From Carnegiea gigantea (lineage: Eukaryota; Streptophyta; Magnoliopsida; Caryophyllales; Cactaceae): a DNA stretch of 64,000 nt. Shown in pieces: positions 1-12,756 of this stretch. The position numbers and the translations under genes were made by a program. The notes below the pieces were generated by a model that was not told where the DNA came from, did not search any database, and saw nothing but the letters and a program-made list of their open reading frames with translations. The stretch covers positions 930,001 through 994,000 of the forward strand of contig JAKOGI010000109.1 of the NCBI GenBank assembly GCA_029747015.1, in the 5' to 3' direction. The number at the start of each line of letters is the position of its first letter. Position 1 is the first letter of the stretch.

Positions 1-869
1 GGGTGACCACAAAAGTTGAGTCGTCTTCTCGTCTCCTTTTCGCTTTCAATAGACTGCGTCTCCTGCGTGAATTGTCAAAGTTACGTTGGCACCACTTGTC
101 GCTGTTGTTAAAGTTCAATGCATCTTCGTGCACGTGAAATCTGGTGGTCTCTCTTCATCACAATATGCAATCAAAGGTTTTACCTATTTTTCGATTTTGT
201 GTTGGGTTGGAGAAAATTGAGTTGCTTAGTGGAATGGGTTTTCCTTTTCTACATTAATTAATGTGTTTATTTATTTTTATTCGGGAATTTTAATATTCTT
301 GGTATTAGGTTTGAGGGTGGATTCATATCGTTCAAATCAGTATATTCAAATTTGCATGTTTGACGTTTAATTTTAAATAACATATAAGAATTGGTGCTTT
401 TAAATTCCCTTCAGTCCATAAAATTTATCTTGCTTAAGAAATGAAATCTTTTTAGGGTGTATCATTTTCTATTTTCTATTGATTTTACAAAAAATAAAAG
501 CTTATTACTAATAGTGATACTAATACTAATAAAAAATGATTTATTTTAGGACTTTCATAAAAGAAAATGGGCAGATCTTTTAGAATGTAAGGTATAAAAT
601 TTCTTCATGTGCTATTAATTATGTCCAATTTGAACACAAATGAATGTCGTTCTCTTTTTTCTCCCTCCAAGTGAAGCACAAAAGGTAGTTTATGCAAATA
701 CAGTACAAGGAGTGAAAATCAAACCAGTGATCTAAACAACCGTTGCTCCATTTGCGCTTGCCCAAGTGTCCTTGGTGTTGAAAAGGAATCTTTTTACCTC
801 TATCAGCCTATCGTCCAAACAATATCTTCGCATCACATGCTAAGTCTATACATAGCTCTAACATCTAGT
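1..869. other. No recognisable gene (window edge)
   Basis: AT-rich non-coding sequence. The first 180 bases are less AT-rich and could belong to the untranslated edge of a gene lying outside the window, but no reading frame, splice pattern or known repeat supports this. The stretch ends where the tail of the minus-strand RTE LINE begins. Confidence 0.5.
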
Positions 870-3605
870 ATACAACAATAATAACAAACTTCCAGTGTGG
901 GTCCCGCTTTTGTGGGGTCTGGAGAGATTCAGATGTAGGCAACCTTACCTTTACCGACAATCCTGCCCGTAGAGAGGGTGATTCCAAGAAACTCACAAAA
1001 ATAAAATTTGGTGAAAATATTTTATAAAAGAAGGATTTTGTGAAAACATTTTATGGTGAAAAACTAAGGATAAACCGCAGGGAATGAACTAAGAAATACG
1101 AAAAAAAATCAGGTCCTAGTAACTATGCAAACATAAGCACAACAAGGCAGATGAAGATATTGTACCTTAACAAATAGAGGCAGACAAATAATGTCTCGTC
1201 CCAGACGCATGAACTACCTGCATGCAAACATAACATACGAAAAAAAACCACAACCAAACCCACTTTACTGCGATCGAGTGACAGCTACGAGGCTAACTCT
1301 CTGCAATCTAAGATTTTAATCCTATCCCGCCACAGTCTCCTATCCTGAGTCATGTCCTCTGTTAACCCTACAACTTTCAAGTCCTCTCTAATCATCTCGT
1401 CCAAACTCTTCCTTAGTCGTCCATTCCCTCTTTTACCTTTGGGGATATTAATTCTCTCACATCTCCTCATTGGAGCGTCCACACTCCTTATTTTCACACG
1501 GCCAAATCATCTGAGTCTTATTTCTTTCAACTTATCTTCGATGGGAACCACTTTAACTAAGTTTCTGATCACTCCATTACTAATTCTATCCATTCTCGTA
1601 TAACCACACATCCATCTAATCATGCTCATCTCTGCTACCATTAACCTTTGAACTTGAGAGTCTTCTTTATAGACCAACACTCCGATTCATATAACACAGC
1701 AAGTCTAACTACCATATAATAAACTTTGCCTTTTAATCCTATAGGCATTTTCTTATCATACAGCACACCTGAAGTATACTTTCATTTTTACTAGCCCACT
1801 TTTATGCGATAGCTAATATCTTCATCAATGTCCCCTTCATGATGAATGATCGAGCCTAGATATTTAAACTTCTCGACGTTTGGTATCTACATCTCCTCAA
1901 TGATGACTTCTCCCATTGCATCTTCCCTTCCACTGAAACAGTAATGAAGGTATTCAGTCTTCAATCTACTTATTCTAAAACCTCTAGACTCCAGTGTATG
2001 TCCCCATCACTCCAATTTTTCATTAACTCCCTCCCTGATCTCATCAACAAGAACAATGTCATCTACGAATAATATACACCAAGGTAACTCATCTTGAATC
2101 CCTTTTGTAAGTTCATCCAGAATCAGAGTGAAAAGAAAAATGTTTAAAGCGGAACCCTGATGCAGGCTCATACCAACGTAGAAGTCGTTGGTAACCCCTC
2201 CTGGCGTTCTAGCACTCATCCTACCTCCCTAATACATATTCTTAATAAGTCAAATATACACCGGTGATACTCCTTCCCTTTCCGAGCATCTCCATAACAC
2301 CTCACACGGAATTCTATCATATGCTTTTGCCATGTCAATGAACACCATATGAACATCTACCTTTCTATTTCTATACAAGTCCATGAGCCTTCTAAGGAGG
2401 TAAATCGCCTCTGTGGTCGATCTGCCATGCATAAAACCAAATTGATTTTCTGTTATCGAGATATCCTTCTGCAATCTCTTCTCAATCACCCTCTCCCACA
2501 ACTTCATAGTGTGACTCAACAACTTTATAGACATATAATTATTACAATCCTGAATATCACCTTTGTTATTGTATAATTGGATGACTATACTAAACCTCCA
2601 TTCTCTTGGCATCTTAGCAGTCCTAAAAATAACATTGAAAAGTTCCGCTAGCCACTTTAATCCCTCTTCACCCAAACACTTCCACACTTCCATCGGTATC
2701 TGATCTGGTCCCTCTAGCTTTCCATTTGTCATCTTTCTTAGGGACTCTTTAATCTCGTCCTTGCTGATAGGTTCACAAAAACGAGGGTAAAGTTGACTCT
2801 CACTGCTTTTTATTTTCCTACTTCGAAAATCTTCCATCATTTTACCATTTAGGAGTTTGGAAAAGTACATCTGCCATCTCTGCTTGATTTCTGCATCCTC
2901 AAATAGCACCCTATCATTTTCATCTTTGATGCACCTTACGACACCCAAATCCCTTGTTCTTCTTTCCCTAACCCTCGCTAGTTTAAAGACTTCCTTCTCA
3001 TCTTCCTTCGTCTCCAGTTTTTGATGTAACCTATCATAAGCCATGCTCTTTGCTACAACAACAGCTTTCTTGGCTATCATTTTTACTACCTTATATCTAA
3101 CTCTGCTAATCTCTTTCTCTTCATCCGTTGCGCTTTTCGGGAAAGCAGTGTATGCTTCTTTTTTCTCCTTAACTTTCTCTTTTACCTCCTCATTCCACCA
3201 CCAGGCTCCCTTCATTTTGTTGCCACCTGTTCTAGATGTACTAAGGATTTTCTTAGCCGATCTTGGAATATATTTTGCCATTACCTCCCACATTGTATCT
3301 GCAACCTCTACGTTCTTCCAGACTCCTTCTTCAGAAATCATCTCTGCTAACTTTATAGCGTTCTCCCCAGCAAAATTCCACCACTTAACTCTAGGTTCCC
3401 CAACACTCATCTTCTTCCATTTTGAACATTTGAGCTCCATAGCCAACACTAGCAATTTATGTTGAGTTCCTAACTACGCACTTGGTATCACCTTACAATC
3501 CTCACATGACCTTCTACTATCTGCCCTAATCAGGAAGTAATCAATTTGAGTTTTTATGGGACCACTTCTAAAGGTCACCAAGTGGTCCTTATATGCTATC
3601 TAAAC
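870..3605 (-). mobile_element. 5'-truncated RTE-clade non-LTR retrotransposon (LINE)
   Basis: Read on the minus strand, this stretch encodes the end of an AP-like endonuclease, then a reverse transcriptase and the basic C-terminal tail of plant RTE LINEs, then about 400 bases of 3' sequence. The 3' end has the usual RTE signature (a conserved module containing CTCTCCAGACCCCAC and GCGGGACCCACACTGG, near 885-990) and an A/T/G-rich repeat tail at about 869-887. The 5' end breaks off inside the endonuclease near 3605, as is common for LINEs after incomplete reverse transcription. I could not define a target-site duplication. The same 3' module recurs at 23214-23351, 26129-26235 and 30945-31018. 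Confidence 0.85.
1285..3603 (-). pseudogene. RTE LINE ORF2 remnant (endonuclease end, reverse transcriptase)
   Basis: The largest open piece is 3455-2250 (401 aa). It carries reverse transcriptase fingers and palm: the NGKLEGPDQIPMEVWKCL block, the SIKLLSHTMKLWERVIEKRL block, QFGFMHGRSTTEAI, and FIDMAKAYDRIP. The same frame resumes at 2219 after in-frame stops, with GMSLHQGSALNIF-type sequence ending in the FVDD catalytic motif near 2085 (family consensus FADD). The last piece, 1497-1285, is a basic tail rich in R and K. Upstream of 3455 the endonuclease end (KTQIDYFLIR, RRSCEDCKVIP) is cut by another stop. Several stops within one frame, and no 5' end, make this a dead copy. Confidence 0.85.
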
Positions 3606-3723
3606 AATTATTCTCTATCTAAACTATTTACCTAAGTCGTTAATTTAGTCGAACGAGAACTAAATTAAAATCGCAATCCGCTATCTAAAATAACTATGTA
3701 CTACTTAAATTGCTATTCGCTAC

Positions 3724-3855
3724 CTAAACAACTAATTTCGCTAAATAGGGCCTTAAAAATAATAGTGCAAGATTTTACTGATTTAAGATAAACTATTTGA
3801 TGTATAGTTATTTAGCGAAATTAGTTGTTTAGATAAACTATTTGATGTATAGTTG
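3724..3855. repeat. Perfect 24-bp inverted repeat overlapping a 24-bp direct repeat
   Basis: The 24 bases at 3724-3747 are exactly complementary to those at 3809-3832, leaving a 61-base loop. A second repeat, direct this time, is at 3786-3809 and 3832-3855 (AGATAAACTATTTGATG...). The right arm of the inverted repeat therefore sits between the two direct copies. The surrounding sequence (3600-3730) has many loose variants of CTATCTAAAC. This could be a small foldback or MITE-like element, but no transposon family was identified. It lies about 370 bases upstream of the U1A start codon. Confidence 0.6.
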
Positions 3856-4019
3856 GAGGTTACGAAATGATAAAATTTTAAAAAGAAAAATAACAAAATC
3901 AACATGGCCAAAAATGACCTAATGAGTTTTTTTTTTTTGAAAAAAAAAATTTAAGGAAAAATTTCCCCTTTGAAAGTTGGGGAAGAACATTTAACGATTT
4001 ATGTGAAGCATGAAAATGT

Positions 4020-4121
4020 AGCCCAAATCCAGGCATTATTAAGAAGAGGCCCAAATCGGACGGGATTAGAATGAAGCCCAAAATCACAGACCTCTTTACT
4101 CTTTACTCTGTACCATGGGCT
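4020..4121 (+). promoter_or_regulatory. Site II (TGGGCC/T) cluster, probable U1A promoter
   Basis: Four site II cores are present in about 100 bp upstream of the U1A start: GCCCA at 4021-4025, GGCCCA at 4048-4053, AGCCCA at 4075-4080 and TGGGCT at 4116-4121. In plants, clustered site II motifs bind TCP factors and are typical of promoters of growth-related housekeeping genes. No clear TATA box was seen. A GA-rich probable 5' UTR follows, up to the start codon. That this is the core promoter is inferred from position and motif density. Confidence 0.55.
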
Positions 4122-4217
4122 AATCCACCTTTCTACTTCCCCTGTTGTCTTCGGCGTTTCCCCGGTGGGAGTAGAACTCACCGTCATAGCGAGAGCGAGA
4201 GAGAGAGCAGAGCAGCC

Positions 4218-7200
4218 ATGGCGGAGGCGGCGGCCAATCCAGGCGGCGATCTTCCTCCGAATCAGACAATCTACATCAACAACCTCAACGAGAAGATTAA
4301 GCTCGATGGTATTCTGTTTCTCTCGCCTGTCTTTGAGTCTCTCTCATTGTGCCCGAATTTCCTTCTTGTGTGTCTCTCATGTCTCTTTATTTCTCTTCAG
4401 AGCTGAAGAAGTCTCTGACAGCGGTGTTTTCTCAATTCGGGAAGATATTGGAGGTGCTAGCCTTCAAGACTTTGAAACATAAAGGACAAGCTTGGGTTGT
4501 CTTTGAAGACGTTTCTTCCGCTAGCAATGCCCTTCGCCAAATGCAAGGCTTCCCTTTCTATGACAAGCCCATGGTATGTTTCTATCTCATTAACTCAATT
4601 TCGCCTCTCTGTCATCCTGTTCAGGATTAATTTGACCAAATTTTGAGCTTCCGCCTGTGTTTCTTTTCGGTTTATTGTAACTTGAGCACATTCATGAATG
4701 AAAGTTCGATTTTTTGTTAGTCTATTTTACCAGAAGTGTATCTTCTGTTTCGGAGTTCTGAAGGGGCAGCGGACTTTTATTAGGGTTCTTTTGGTGCCAT
4801 TGGTGGTTATGTAAGAATTAATAACGGAAAAAGAAAGAGGAAGTGGGTATGCGTTGCTTATCCGGAGTGGCTTAGATTGTGATCATGTTAAACAGTTAAA
4901 GGATTTAGAAAGATTTACGCCACTTAATCTAACCTATGTACTTTTCCTAAAGCCCGTTCTTCTCATAGCTCAACAAATGACCCCCGGTGTCCTCACCTTG
5001 ATCCTGGAATCAATTAGTTTGTCAGCTATGATGGTGGCATCGATGCCATCAAGTTTCTGTCTTTCCCCAAACAAGAGCACTCTGGTCGATCAAACTACCA
5101 ATGCCACCTTTGAGGTCGTTGCAGACCTTTGATAACAACGTAATATCCTTCAGAGCAGATTTCTTGTGAACAAGACCAATGAAAATTGCATTGAGGCATG
5201 TGATGGATTTCCCTGTGGAGTGACATCTGCAGATATTCTTGAACTATGTCCCAATTGGGTTGTGAGAATGCCCTCGAAATGGCGTCTGGTCCTGGAGCAT
5301 GTAGCCACGACACTCATGATGCGCTTTAAAAACTTCCTTTTTGGAAAGCTTGATATCCATTGAAGCAAATCTCATAAATAAGGTCAGATTATTCATGCAA
5401 TTTGGGATTACACATCTTAGAGTCATTAAAAGGGAAGAATTCATTGAAGGCAGCTTAGTAAAGCTGTATAAACTTAGGCTGTCATTCTAAGTGGTAGATT
5501 GAAGTCAGCAGAAGGCATATTGCAGCTGGATAATATTTTTGCAATTAAGGGCCATATAGTGTTGGAATATCTGGTTAATTCTGAATAATTTTTGGAAGTT
5601 TCTTATTGCTAGAAGCAGTAACTGATCTTTTGTTGAGGAATGAATTCTTTGTATCCTGCAGTTAGTGAATGTAATGTACAAATCTGCTTTCTCTTTGGTA
5701 CAGTCTTGCTGTTGCATTCTTCAGAATTTCATGTTTGCAGAATTTATTTACTGTAAGGATGTAGTATTCGAAGATGGATGTGAGATGGTTGCTTCGTAAA
5801 ATATGTGAGAACATTGATGGACTGGCAGGAATTGAGATTCTGGTATGAAGTATAAGTTTGTGCTCAGACAAAGAAAAGAGAGCGAAGGGTGGAAGTGGAT
5901 CTAAGCTCTGAAAAACATAGTGAGGGAGTATTCAGTACTGGAAACAGTAATCTTCCCCCCTCTCCCTCCCTCTCTCTCTCTCTCTCTCTCTCTTGGGGGG
6001 TGGGGGGAGCATGAATACGGATTATTAGTTTAGCATTTGACAATGTAAGTAAGAGTTTTCGAACCTACCCCCCCCCCCCCCAACACACAACACACACTCA
6101 CACATGCAAAATTTAAAAGAATTTGAGCTGTGAGAAATGAGGAAGGCCTTCAGCAAGGTAGCTTTCAAGTCTCAGAGATCCTGCTCTGTGCCTTAGGCGC
6201 ACATTCAAGTTGTTATATGGGTGATTAATTAACTATGAACCCCCCTTCTTTTCCTGCAAACTGTAAGCACTGCACACATTTTCTGGTTGCAATGACTGTT
6301 CACTTTGCTGTCTATTGGGTCTGAGAAGGGTTTTGTACAAGCTACTGTTGAGTTTGCTAGTAGTAGAGTTATAATATTTTTTTCCCCATTTTTGATGAGT
6401 AGTAGAAGTCATACTTATTGCTTGAGTAATGCAGAGAATACAATATGCAAAGACCAAGTCAGATATAATTGCAAAAGCTGATGGTACTTTTGTTCCAAGA
6501 GAAAAAAGAAAGAGGCATGATGAGAGAGGTAAGATGATCCACCACTTTGTGAATTGTGATACCATTGGTGGTTAGTTATTGTCTCCGGCTCTCCGCTCAG
6601 GTTATTGTGTTTGGCCAAAGTTGTATACTATTCAGGTCTTTTGGTGCAGTTAGTTTGTTCATTACTATATCCAATAGATTTTCAAGTTGAAAAGAAGTCA
6701 CTAGATATCAATGGCTGTCATGTTCAATTATTGGATTGCGTGACTAACAGGGGTACCACCGTACCACAGGAATGAATAATTGTACCAATACCCCCCTCCA
6801 CCAGGGGAGGAGGTCACAAAAAAGGGGGGAAAAAAAGAATAGAGAACACATAAATTGCGTTAATATCGTCTGCATTTTTCTTCCTTTCTGCAAATACCTT
6901 TTTCATGCCTATGGAACATTGAGCCAAATGCTTCTGGCTTCCCAAATCCAGCTCTAAATCCAAGGCCATATAGTCCCACATGTAGCCACATAGACATTGT
7001 TATGGGGGTCAAAAGCAGCTCCTAGGGTTGGAAATGGGTTGGTAGGGTAAATGCTTGGCTCGTGAGCATGAAAAATTTGGGTTCAAGCCTAGGGTCACTT
7101 AAGCTTGCGAGCATAAAGGAGCCAATCCTTCCCATTTTCCTACTTGTTTTTATTATTGATATGGAATAATTTGAATTGACTTCAAACATTGAGATTTGAA

Positions 7201-10200
7201 GAGATCAAATTTACAGCTTGACATGGCAAAAATATTTTGTAAAATAGATAATGACACAATTCACACAAGACTAAAAAGCGACACAGATGAATGACTTTGG
7301 GCTTGGTGCACAATTCATGAAGGATTGATTTAGGGATAAAATAGGCTCCTCACTGTATTGATTGGTGTAAGTTTTCGATATTGAACGGCAGATCAACCTT
7401 CTGTATGGTATCTTCTGCCTTTACAAGCCTCACGAGCTTAAATAACTTCTTGCTGACTTCTTGTCAGTAAACTTTCGGGCCTCATACAAGAACAGAAAAC
7501 TGGAGCATTTTTTGTGTCGTGTGAACCTCAAAGCCTATTTGACTGTCCGATAGAGGAATTCTCAGTATACATGCATTCTGTTGTGCTGGGAAAGAGTTGG
7601 GCGGTCTAGTTATGTATCGCACGACTCTGAATTCTCACTATCTACATTTAAGCTCCTATTTGTATTGCTGGAAATCATGGATTCAAAATGTAGCCATTTT
7701 GCAATCAAACGATCGCGTCGGAAAGGTTTTTGAGTTAGTCGAACTGCATTTTCGCTGCAATATGGAATGCGATTATTGTATTTCAGCGATTTTCTATCCT
7801 ACGACCGAAACAGCAATAGCCACCAAAACCGCATTTTGAATACTTGGTGGAAATCAAACTGTGGGACTTGAATGATAGGAAATTTGAGTGTTTGATATTT
7901 GTGTCTGATATTCTGTGTTTTGTATGACTGTTTCATTGTAGGAATTGCTCTGAGAGTATCCTACAACTTTTTCCCTTTGCTGCAGCCTTAACTGTTCTGG
8001 CTGCATTTTTGATCTGGATAATACTAAGCAAAATCCTATTCTGGAACGAACGAGAAAAGGATTTAAGTCTGCTGGAGGTTCAGTACCTTTCCTACGTGTG
8101 ATTTACCTCAACAACAATCTGTTAAGTCTGTTACTGGATTAAGTTGCTTGTGTGAAGTTCTCTTTTTGTTCATACAAGTAGCGTGATTGGGGGCATATTT
8201 GTTGCTTCCCAAGCCGGACAGTTCACAGAGGCATGCTGCGTATGCCACAAGAAACTGGATGTGTGCCTTCACTTCATCGAGAGATTGAGTATTTCTCCAA
8301 TGTCTGATTCATCGAAGTAACTGTCGATTAGGTTTTCCTAAGCTGCTTATGCAAAGATTTAATTTGTTCATGTATTGGAGGCATACGTGTTGTTTTCCAA
8401 CGCAGGTAGTTCACCACACAGGTACGACGTTAGTACTAAGCTAAGCTGTAGAGAACTATTAAGTCACCCAATTCCTGCTGTACAGCGAGATTTAATCTAC
8501 CTATCTATACACGAAGGCCTGATAAGTGCCTTCACTTTATCAACAGCAAATCAAGGAGATTGAGTAGTAGCATGTGTGGCTACGGAACTTGCAAAGGCTT
8601 CTGTAATTGTTGTGAAGATGGTGCAACTGCAAATGACGTTCAAGAGCACTCCTAATAGTAAAGTCCCGGCGGAGTGATAATATTTGTCTTTGAGAAATGT
8701 TAGAATAATGGATCTTTCACAAAGCATGCTTTTCCGCTACTAGATTGTGCATATGAAATCTAGAAAATCAAAAGCCAGAGCAAAAAATTTAAATAAGGTT
8801 GGTATTGTTCTGGATGCATCCCCTAGATTGTGATCTAGAGACTACTGGAAAAGTGATGTAGTTGATCCAGGATCAGAAGACAGGTAAGGGGCTCTGGCAG
8901 CAACCGCTTGTTTGGGCACCTCTTTTGGCCTTGTAAATTTCGTGTGACACCCTAGTGCTGCCAATGCATGCTTGTTTTCTTGAAAGATCCATTGTTCTAA
9001 CACTCCTCAAAATGAAGTTTAGCATTATATAAGGTTCTTGAATTTCATTTTGCAGTTGCCTCATTTTGGCTGTGATTGCAACTGGAGCGCCTATTGCCAC
9101 ATTCATGGATTCAAATGTGGTTTTTGTTGCGTTTATGGTTTCATTGTGATACGGCAAAATCGCTCTAGTGCAGCAACCGCGTCCCATAATGTGGTTGTTG
9201 CGGGGTGAAAACATGATTCGTCCAACTACAAAACCTTTCTAATGTGGCCGGTTCATCGCTGAACGACATGATTTTGAATCCATGAGCCTACATCAATAGC
9301 CATTCTTCCTATTACCATCTTGAAACTGCTCTAGTACAGTATGTCATAATTCACAGTTCATCTTTACATATAAAATCATTTATGTGATTTAGCTAGCTAC
9401 AATAGCATCATTGAATGTGCAAGCATGTTACTATTTTCATCCATCCCAAGTAAATTGCTTGTACTCTCTGAGTAGCTGCTGCATCAGTGATTTCATTGTT
9501 GCATGTGACTTTGGATCACTACCTAGGCTATGAACTCTTGAAACATAGCATTGTAACGGAAATGTAGTTACCATCTGCCAAGGGGGGAAAAAAATTCCCG
9601 TGTAGAAAGAGCAGCGGAGGAGGGGGGCACATAGGTCTAAATATGTAGTTGGAAAAAGTGACCGGGTTAACTATTATCCATACATTTGAAGCTCTGAAAA
9701 TGGTTCTGTTTTTATGACCTTTCACTCTCTTGCCAACTATCAATTATGCTTATAATAGCTGGGTTTTTATTTTTGCAAGTGTCTTTGAAGTTCAATTATT
9801 AGGTCATCTGTCATCTATATTCATTACTGTGGTTCACAAATGATTTGGTTGATCCTAAGAGAAGTTTATCTATGAAAGTTTACTATGATGTTGTGAGTTG
9901 TTCATACTGTTGTCTTTCTTTCTGTTGGCCTATAAATCAAACTTTTGCAAAACTTTTAATGTATGCAAACAGTATATGGCTTGCCATTCGCCGTCCTTGT
10001 GATGAATTAGAATCATTTCTGAGTTTCTGCCTTTTCTGTCGCACAATTTCTTGAAAAGATCCTGGACACTTCTAATTGGGATAAAAGTTCACCTTTTTTT
10101 TTTGGGGGGGGGTGTGGGGAGTGGGGAGGAGGAATATCTAATCCAACTTCGGATGCATGTCTGTATTGGACACTTCTATGATTCTACCTAAGTTTGAGTA

Positions 10201-12756
10201 CACAGGTTATCTCTTCTTCATTCATGTATGCTGCATTGGCATAGCAACGTCCAGCATTTTGAACTTCTTTTGTGGCAGATATACGTCTTGTTACATGAGA
10301 TATAACTTGTAGAATCCATCTCTTTCAGATTGTCACCTGATAGAAATTGTGGGCTCAGCATATGGGTGAATATGGTTACGTGTTAATGGGAAAGAAAGAA
10401 ACGATTGAATTCCTTGTTATTTGGTCTCTGAAGACAATGCTTTTGGGCATTGGTCATCAAAATAGGTGGAGATGATATGGTCAAATGTTAAAAGGAATGA
10501 TGCCAAGAACCCTTAGTGAGCGGGAGAGAACCGGTTAGGCTAGTGTTTCTGGGCATTGTAGGATGTTGAACAAATATCAAAGTGAAATAAAAGGTTGAAG
10601 GGCGGGAAGAAAACTAAAAAGCTAAAAGGAACTAAGATTGTTGATGAGTTCTTTTTCTCTCCCTTGGTTATGGTGCTAGCAATATTGTTGTAATTTCGTT
10701 GTCAAGGACTTTACAGCGGCTTTGGCATAATGGATATCTGAAGCTACTCCTTGCATCCCCAAAAATCATCCTCCCAGTAGTCTGAGCCCACTTTCTTTGC
10801 AAAAAGTGGGCTCTGAATTATTTCCAAGTGGGACTCATCTTTTGGGATGGAGGAAAATCTGTTACAGATGTATTGTTTTTGCCTCATTGATAATCTCTTA
10901 TTTGAACAGGTAAGAAGCGGAAAGAGCAACAGGACACTAATCAAGCAGCAGCAGGATTGAATTATGCACCCTTTGGGATTGCTCCTCCTGTATGTTCGTG
11001 TGCTGTCTTCTACCCTCTTGACATTCATGCATGCATGTTTTTAATATTCATCTTTTGGTACTTCCTGAGAACTGCAATGATATGTTTTTCCATTGGTAAA
11101 TAACAAGGAACTTCCCCTAAGTGAAATGGCCATGAATGTGAAATTCTAGGCCCTAGGTACCCAAGGTCCCCAAGCTCAGCACCTAATCTGTATGATGCTT
11201 CTTAACTGAGACATGTGTTGGTGCGCATGCCGCACGTGTGGGGCCGGGGGGGGGTACGTGCATATTTGGGGGGTTGGGTTGAGGAGTCTTAAAGAGGGAT
11301 AATTTCTTTCTATAGCTTGGTGGAATAATGAATATTTGAGGGAAACGAGGTTGCCGTTCTCCAAAGGCAAATCAGTAGATGTCAAGTACGTCCGTTTAAG
11401 GTTGTTGTGGACAACACGTATTTTAGGTATTATTATAGATAATGATTAATTACCTGAACCTGCTGCTTTCACTTGCTCAAAAAGGGGTTGTCATTGACAT
11501 CCATACCTTGTAACCTGAAAGCCCTACAATAGGGTTCCGGAATACGGAACTATGGAATAGATGAGCAAGTCAAAATGAGTGGCAGGCTCTTTGTTTTCCC
11601 TCTCTTTTGGCACTTTCTAGTGATACTTTGTGAGACCAAGTTTATAAGACACTGTTGGGTTGAGGGATATTTATGTCACAAGAGTAATTTTTTTTTATTT
11701 TTTTTTTTGGGGGGGGGGGGTTGTTTGTCAACCGTCCTATACTCCTTACCTGAAAAGGTCTTTCAGGTTGAGGGGCAACGTGGTAAAAAGTTGCATGTCC
11801 CATGTGAGGTCTACTGCATTCCTATGTCTTGCAAGTTGCATGCGTTATTGCATTTGCTAGGAATTAGTACGGCTTTCTTATTTTTCTTAGTTAAAGAATA
11901 CCGAGAGAGGGAAATGGAGCTGGGTGAGGGTGACCCCCCCCCCCTTTCAGGTTTTGCGGTTGGACTAACTTTATGTAACATACTTTTGGGTCTTTGATCA
12001 TGCATTTGACTGGAGCCAAGCATATGGTTGGTCTATAAGGGACAAAGCTCTTCCATCACAAGTTCTCTCCATTCATGAGACTAAAACCTCATTCGTTTCT
12101 TGAAAGAAACATCTATGTTGCTTAGACATTCTTATATATAAAGTAATGGATCCTGAACATGAAAGATAAATAGTTACAGCTTAAAACTAAACATGAGCGT
12201 TTATTTTAAACGTTGATGTCAAAGGACATTCAAGATCAAGGGCCTTTCTTCTTCTCCTTTTTTTTTGGGGGGGGGGGTTTGTAAGCCATTCCCTGTTGTT
12301 TAACTTTGTGTTTGCACGTGCCCAAATCCTGAAGTTTGTAATTCATCCCCCCCCCCCCCCCAAAAAAAATGCTGTTCCCTCCTCTATTGTCTTTCTGAAG
12401 AACTGTTGGCATCATTTTGGCGGGTCTTCAGCCCATCTGACCCAAGTGATCCAAATTTGCAGCTTTCACAAATACCATATATGGGTGGTGCTCAACCCGT
12501 GGTCCCAGAGGCTCCTGCCGCTCCCAATAACATACTCTTTGTTCAGAATCTTCCGCATGAGACTACTCCATTGATGCTGCAAGTGCTTTTCAGACAATAC
12601 CCGGGTTTCAAGGAGGTGCGAATGGTGGAAGCAAAACCAGGAATTGCATTTGTGGAATATGAAAATGAAATGCAATCAACGGTTGCAATGCATGCCCTCC
12701 AGAATTTCAAGATTGTTGGACAGAATGCCATGGTAATCACTTACGCTAAGAAATAG
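4218..12756 (+). CDS. U1A: U1 small nuclear ribonucleoprotein A (U1A), spliced
   Basis: U1A binds stem-loop II of U1 snRNA in the spliceosome that recognises 5' splice sites. Five exons join in phase at GT..AG borders: 4218-4308, 4401-4573, 6435-6528, 10910-10989 and 12463-12756, giving 243 aa (plant U1A is about 250). RRM1 has RNP2 IYINNL at residues 18-23 and RNP1 KGQAWVVF at 58-65. A basic, nuclear-localisation-like linker ([15 protein letters not shown]) follows. RRM2 has RNP2 ILFVQN at 170-175 and RNP1 KPGIAFVEY at 204-212. The [20 protein letters not shown] and [14 protein letters not shown] blocks fit U1A better than its relative U2B''. The start codon lies in a strong context (GCCATGG). 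Introns 2-4 are long (1.9, 4.4 and 1.5 kb) and account for most of the gene. The 3' UTR probably runs to about 13040. The downstream AG at 12460-12462 was chosen for exon 5 because the AG at 12429-12431 would break the frame. Confidence 0.93.
4574..12462 (+). other. U1A introns 2-4: contents
   Basis: About 7.7 kb of intronic sequence lies between exons 2 and 5. Beyond simple repeats ((TC)n near 5968-5993, C13 near 6069, T/G homopolymer junctions at 10094-10112, 11698-11720 and 12258-12277, and C/A at 12347-12369), I saw one tRNA-like stretch near 7022-7140. Short open frames in this stretch show no recognisable domain. No snoRNA with convincing paired C and D boxes was found by eye. Confidence 0.5.
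7022..7140 (+). mobile_element. Possible tRNA-derived SINE fragment
   Basis: Within U1A intron 3 a stretch reads like a diverged tRNA head. GGGTTGGTAGGG resembles the internal A box, GCTTGGCTCGTGAGCATG resembles an anticodon arm region, and GGGTTCAAGCC near 7079-7089 fits the B-box consensus. The spacing between A and B is somewhat long. No target-site duplication was resolved. It could instead be chance similarity or a decayed tRNA pseudogene. Confidence 0.35.

Noticed and set aside
3043..3465. 140-aa plus-strand open frame
   Set aside because: It is antisense to the reverse transcriptase coding of the RTE LINE; its composition is a mirror of that gene.
5095..5444. Faint resemblance of minus-strand frames to PPR-type repeats
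   Set aside because: Only a few residues match, frames are short and overlapping, and no repeat periodicity was seen.
8873..9214. 113-aa minus-strand open frame in U1A intron 3
   Set aside because: No recognisable domain, no splice or start context, and it lies within an intron on the opposite strand.
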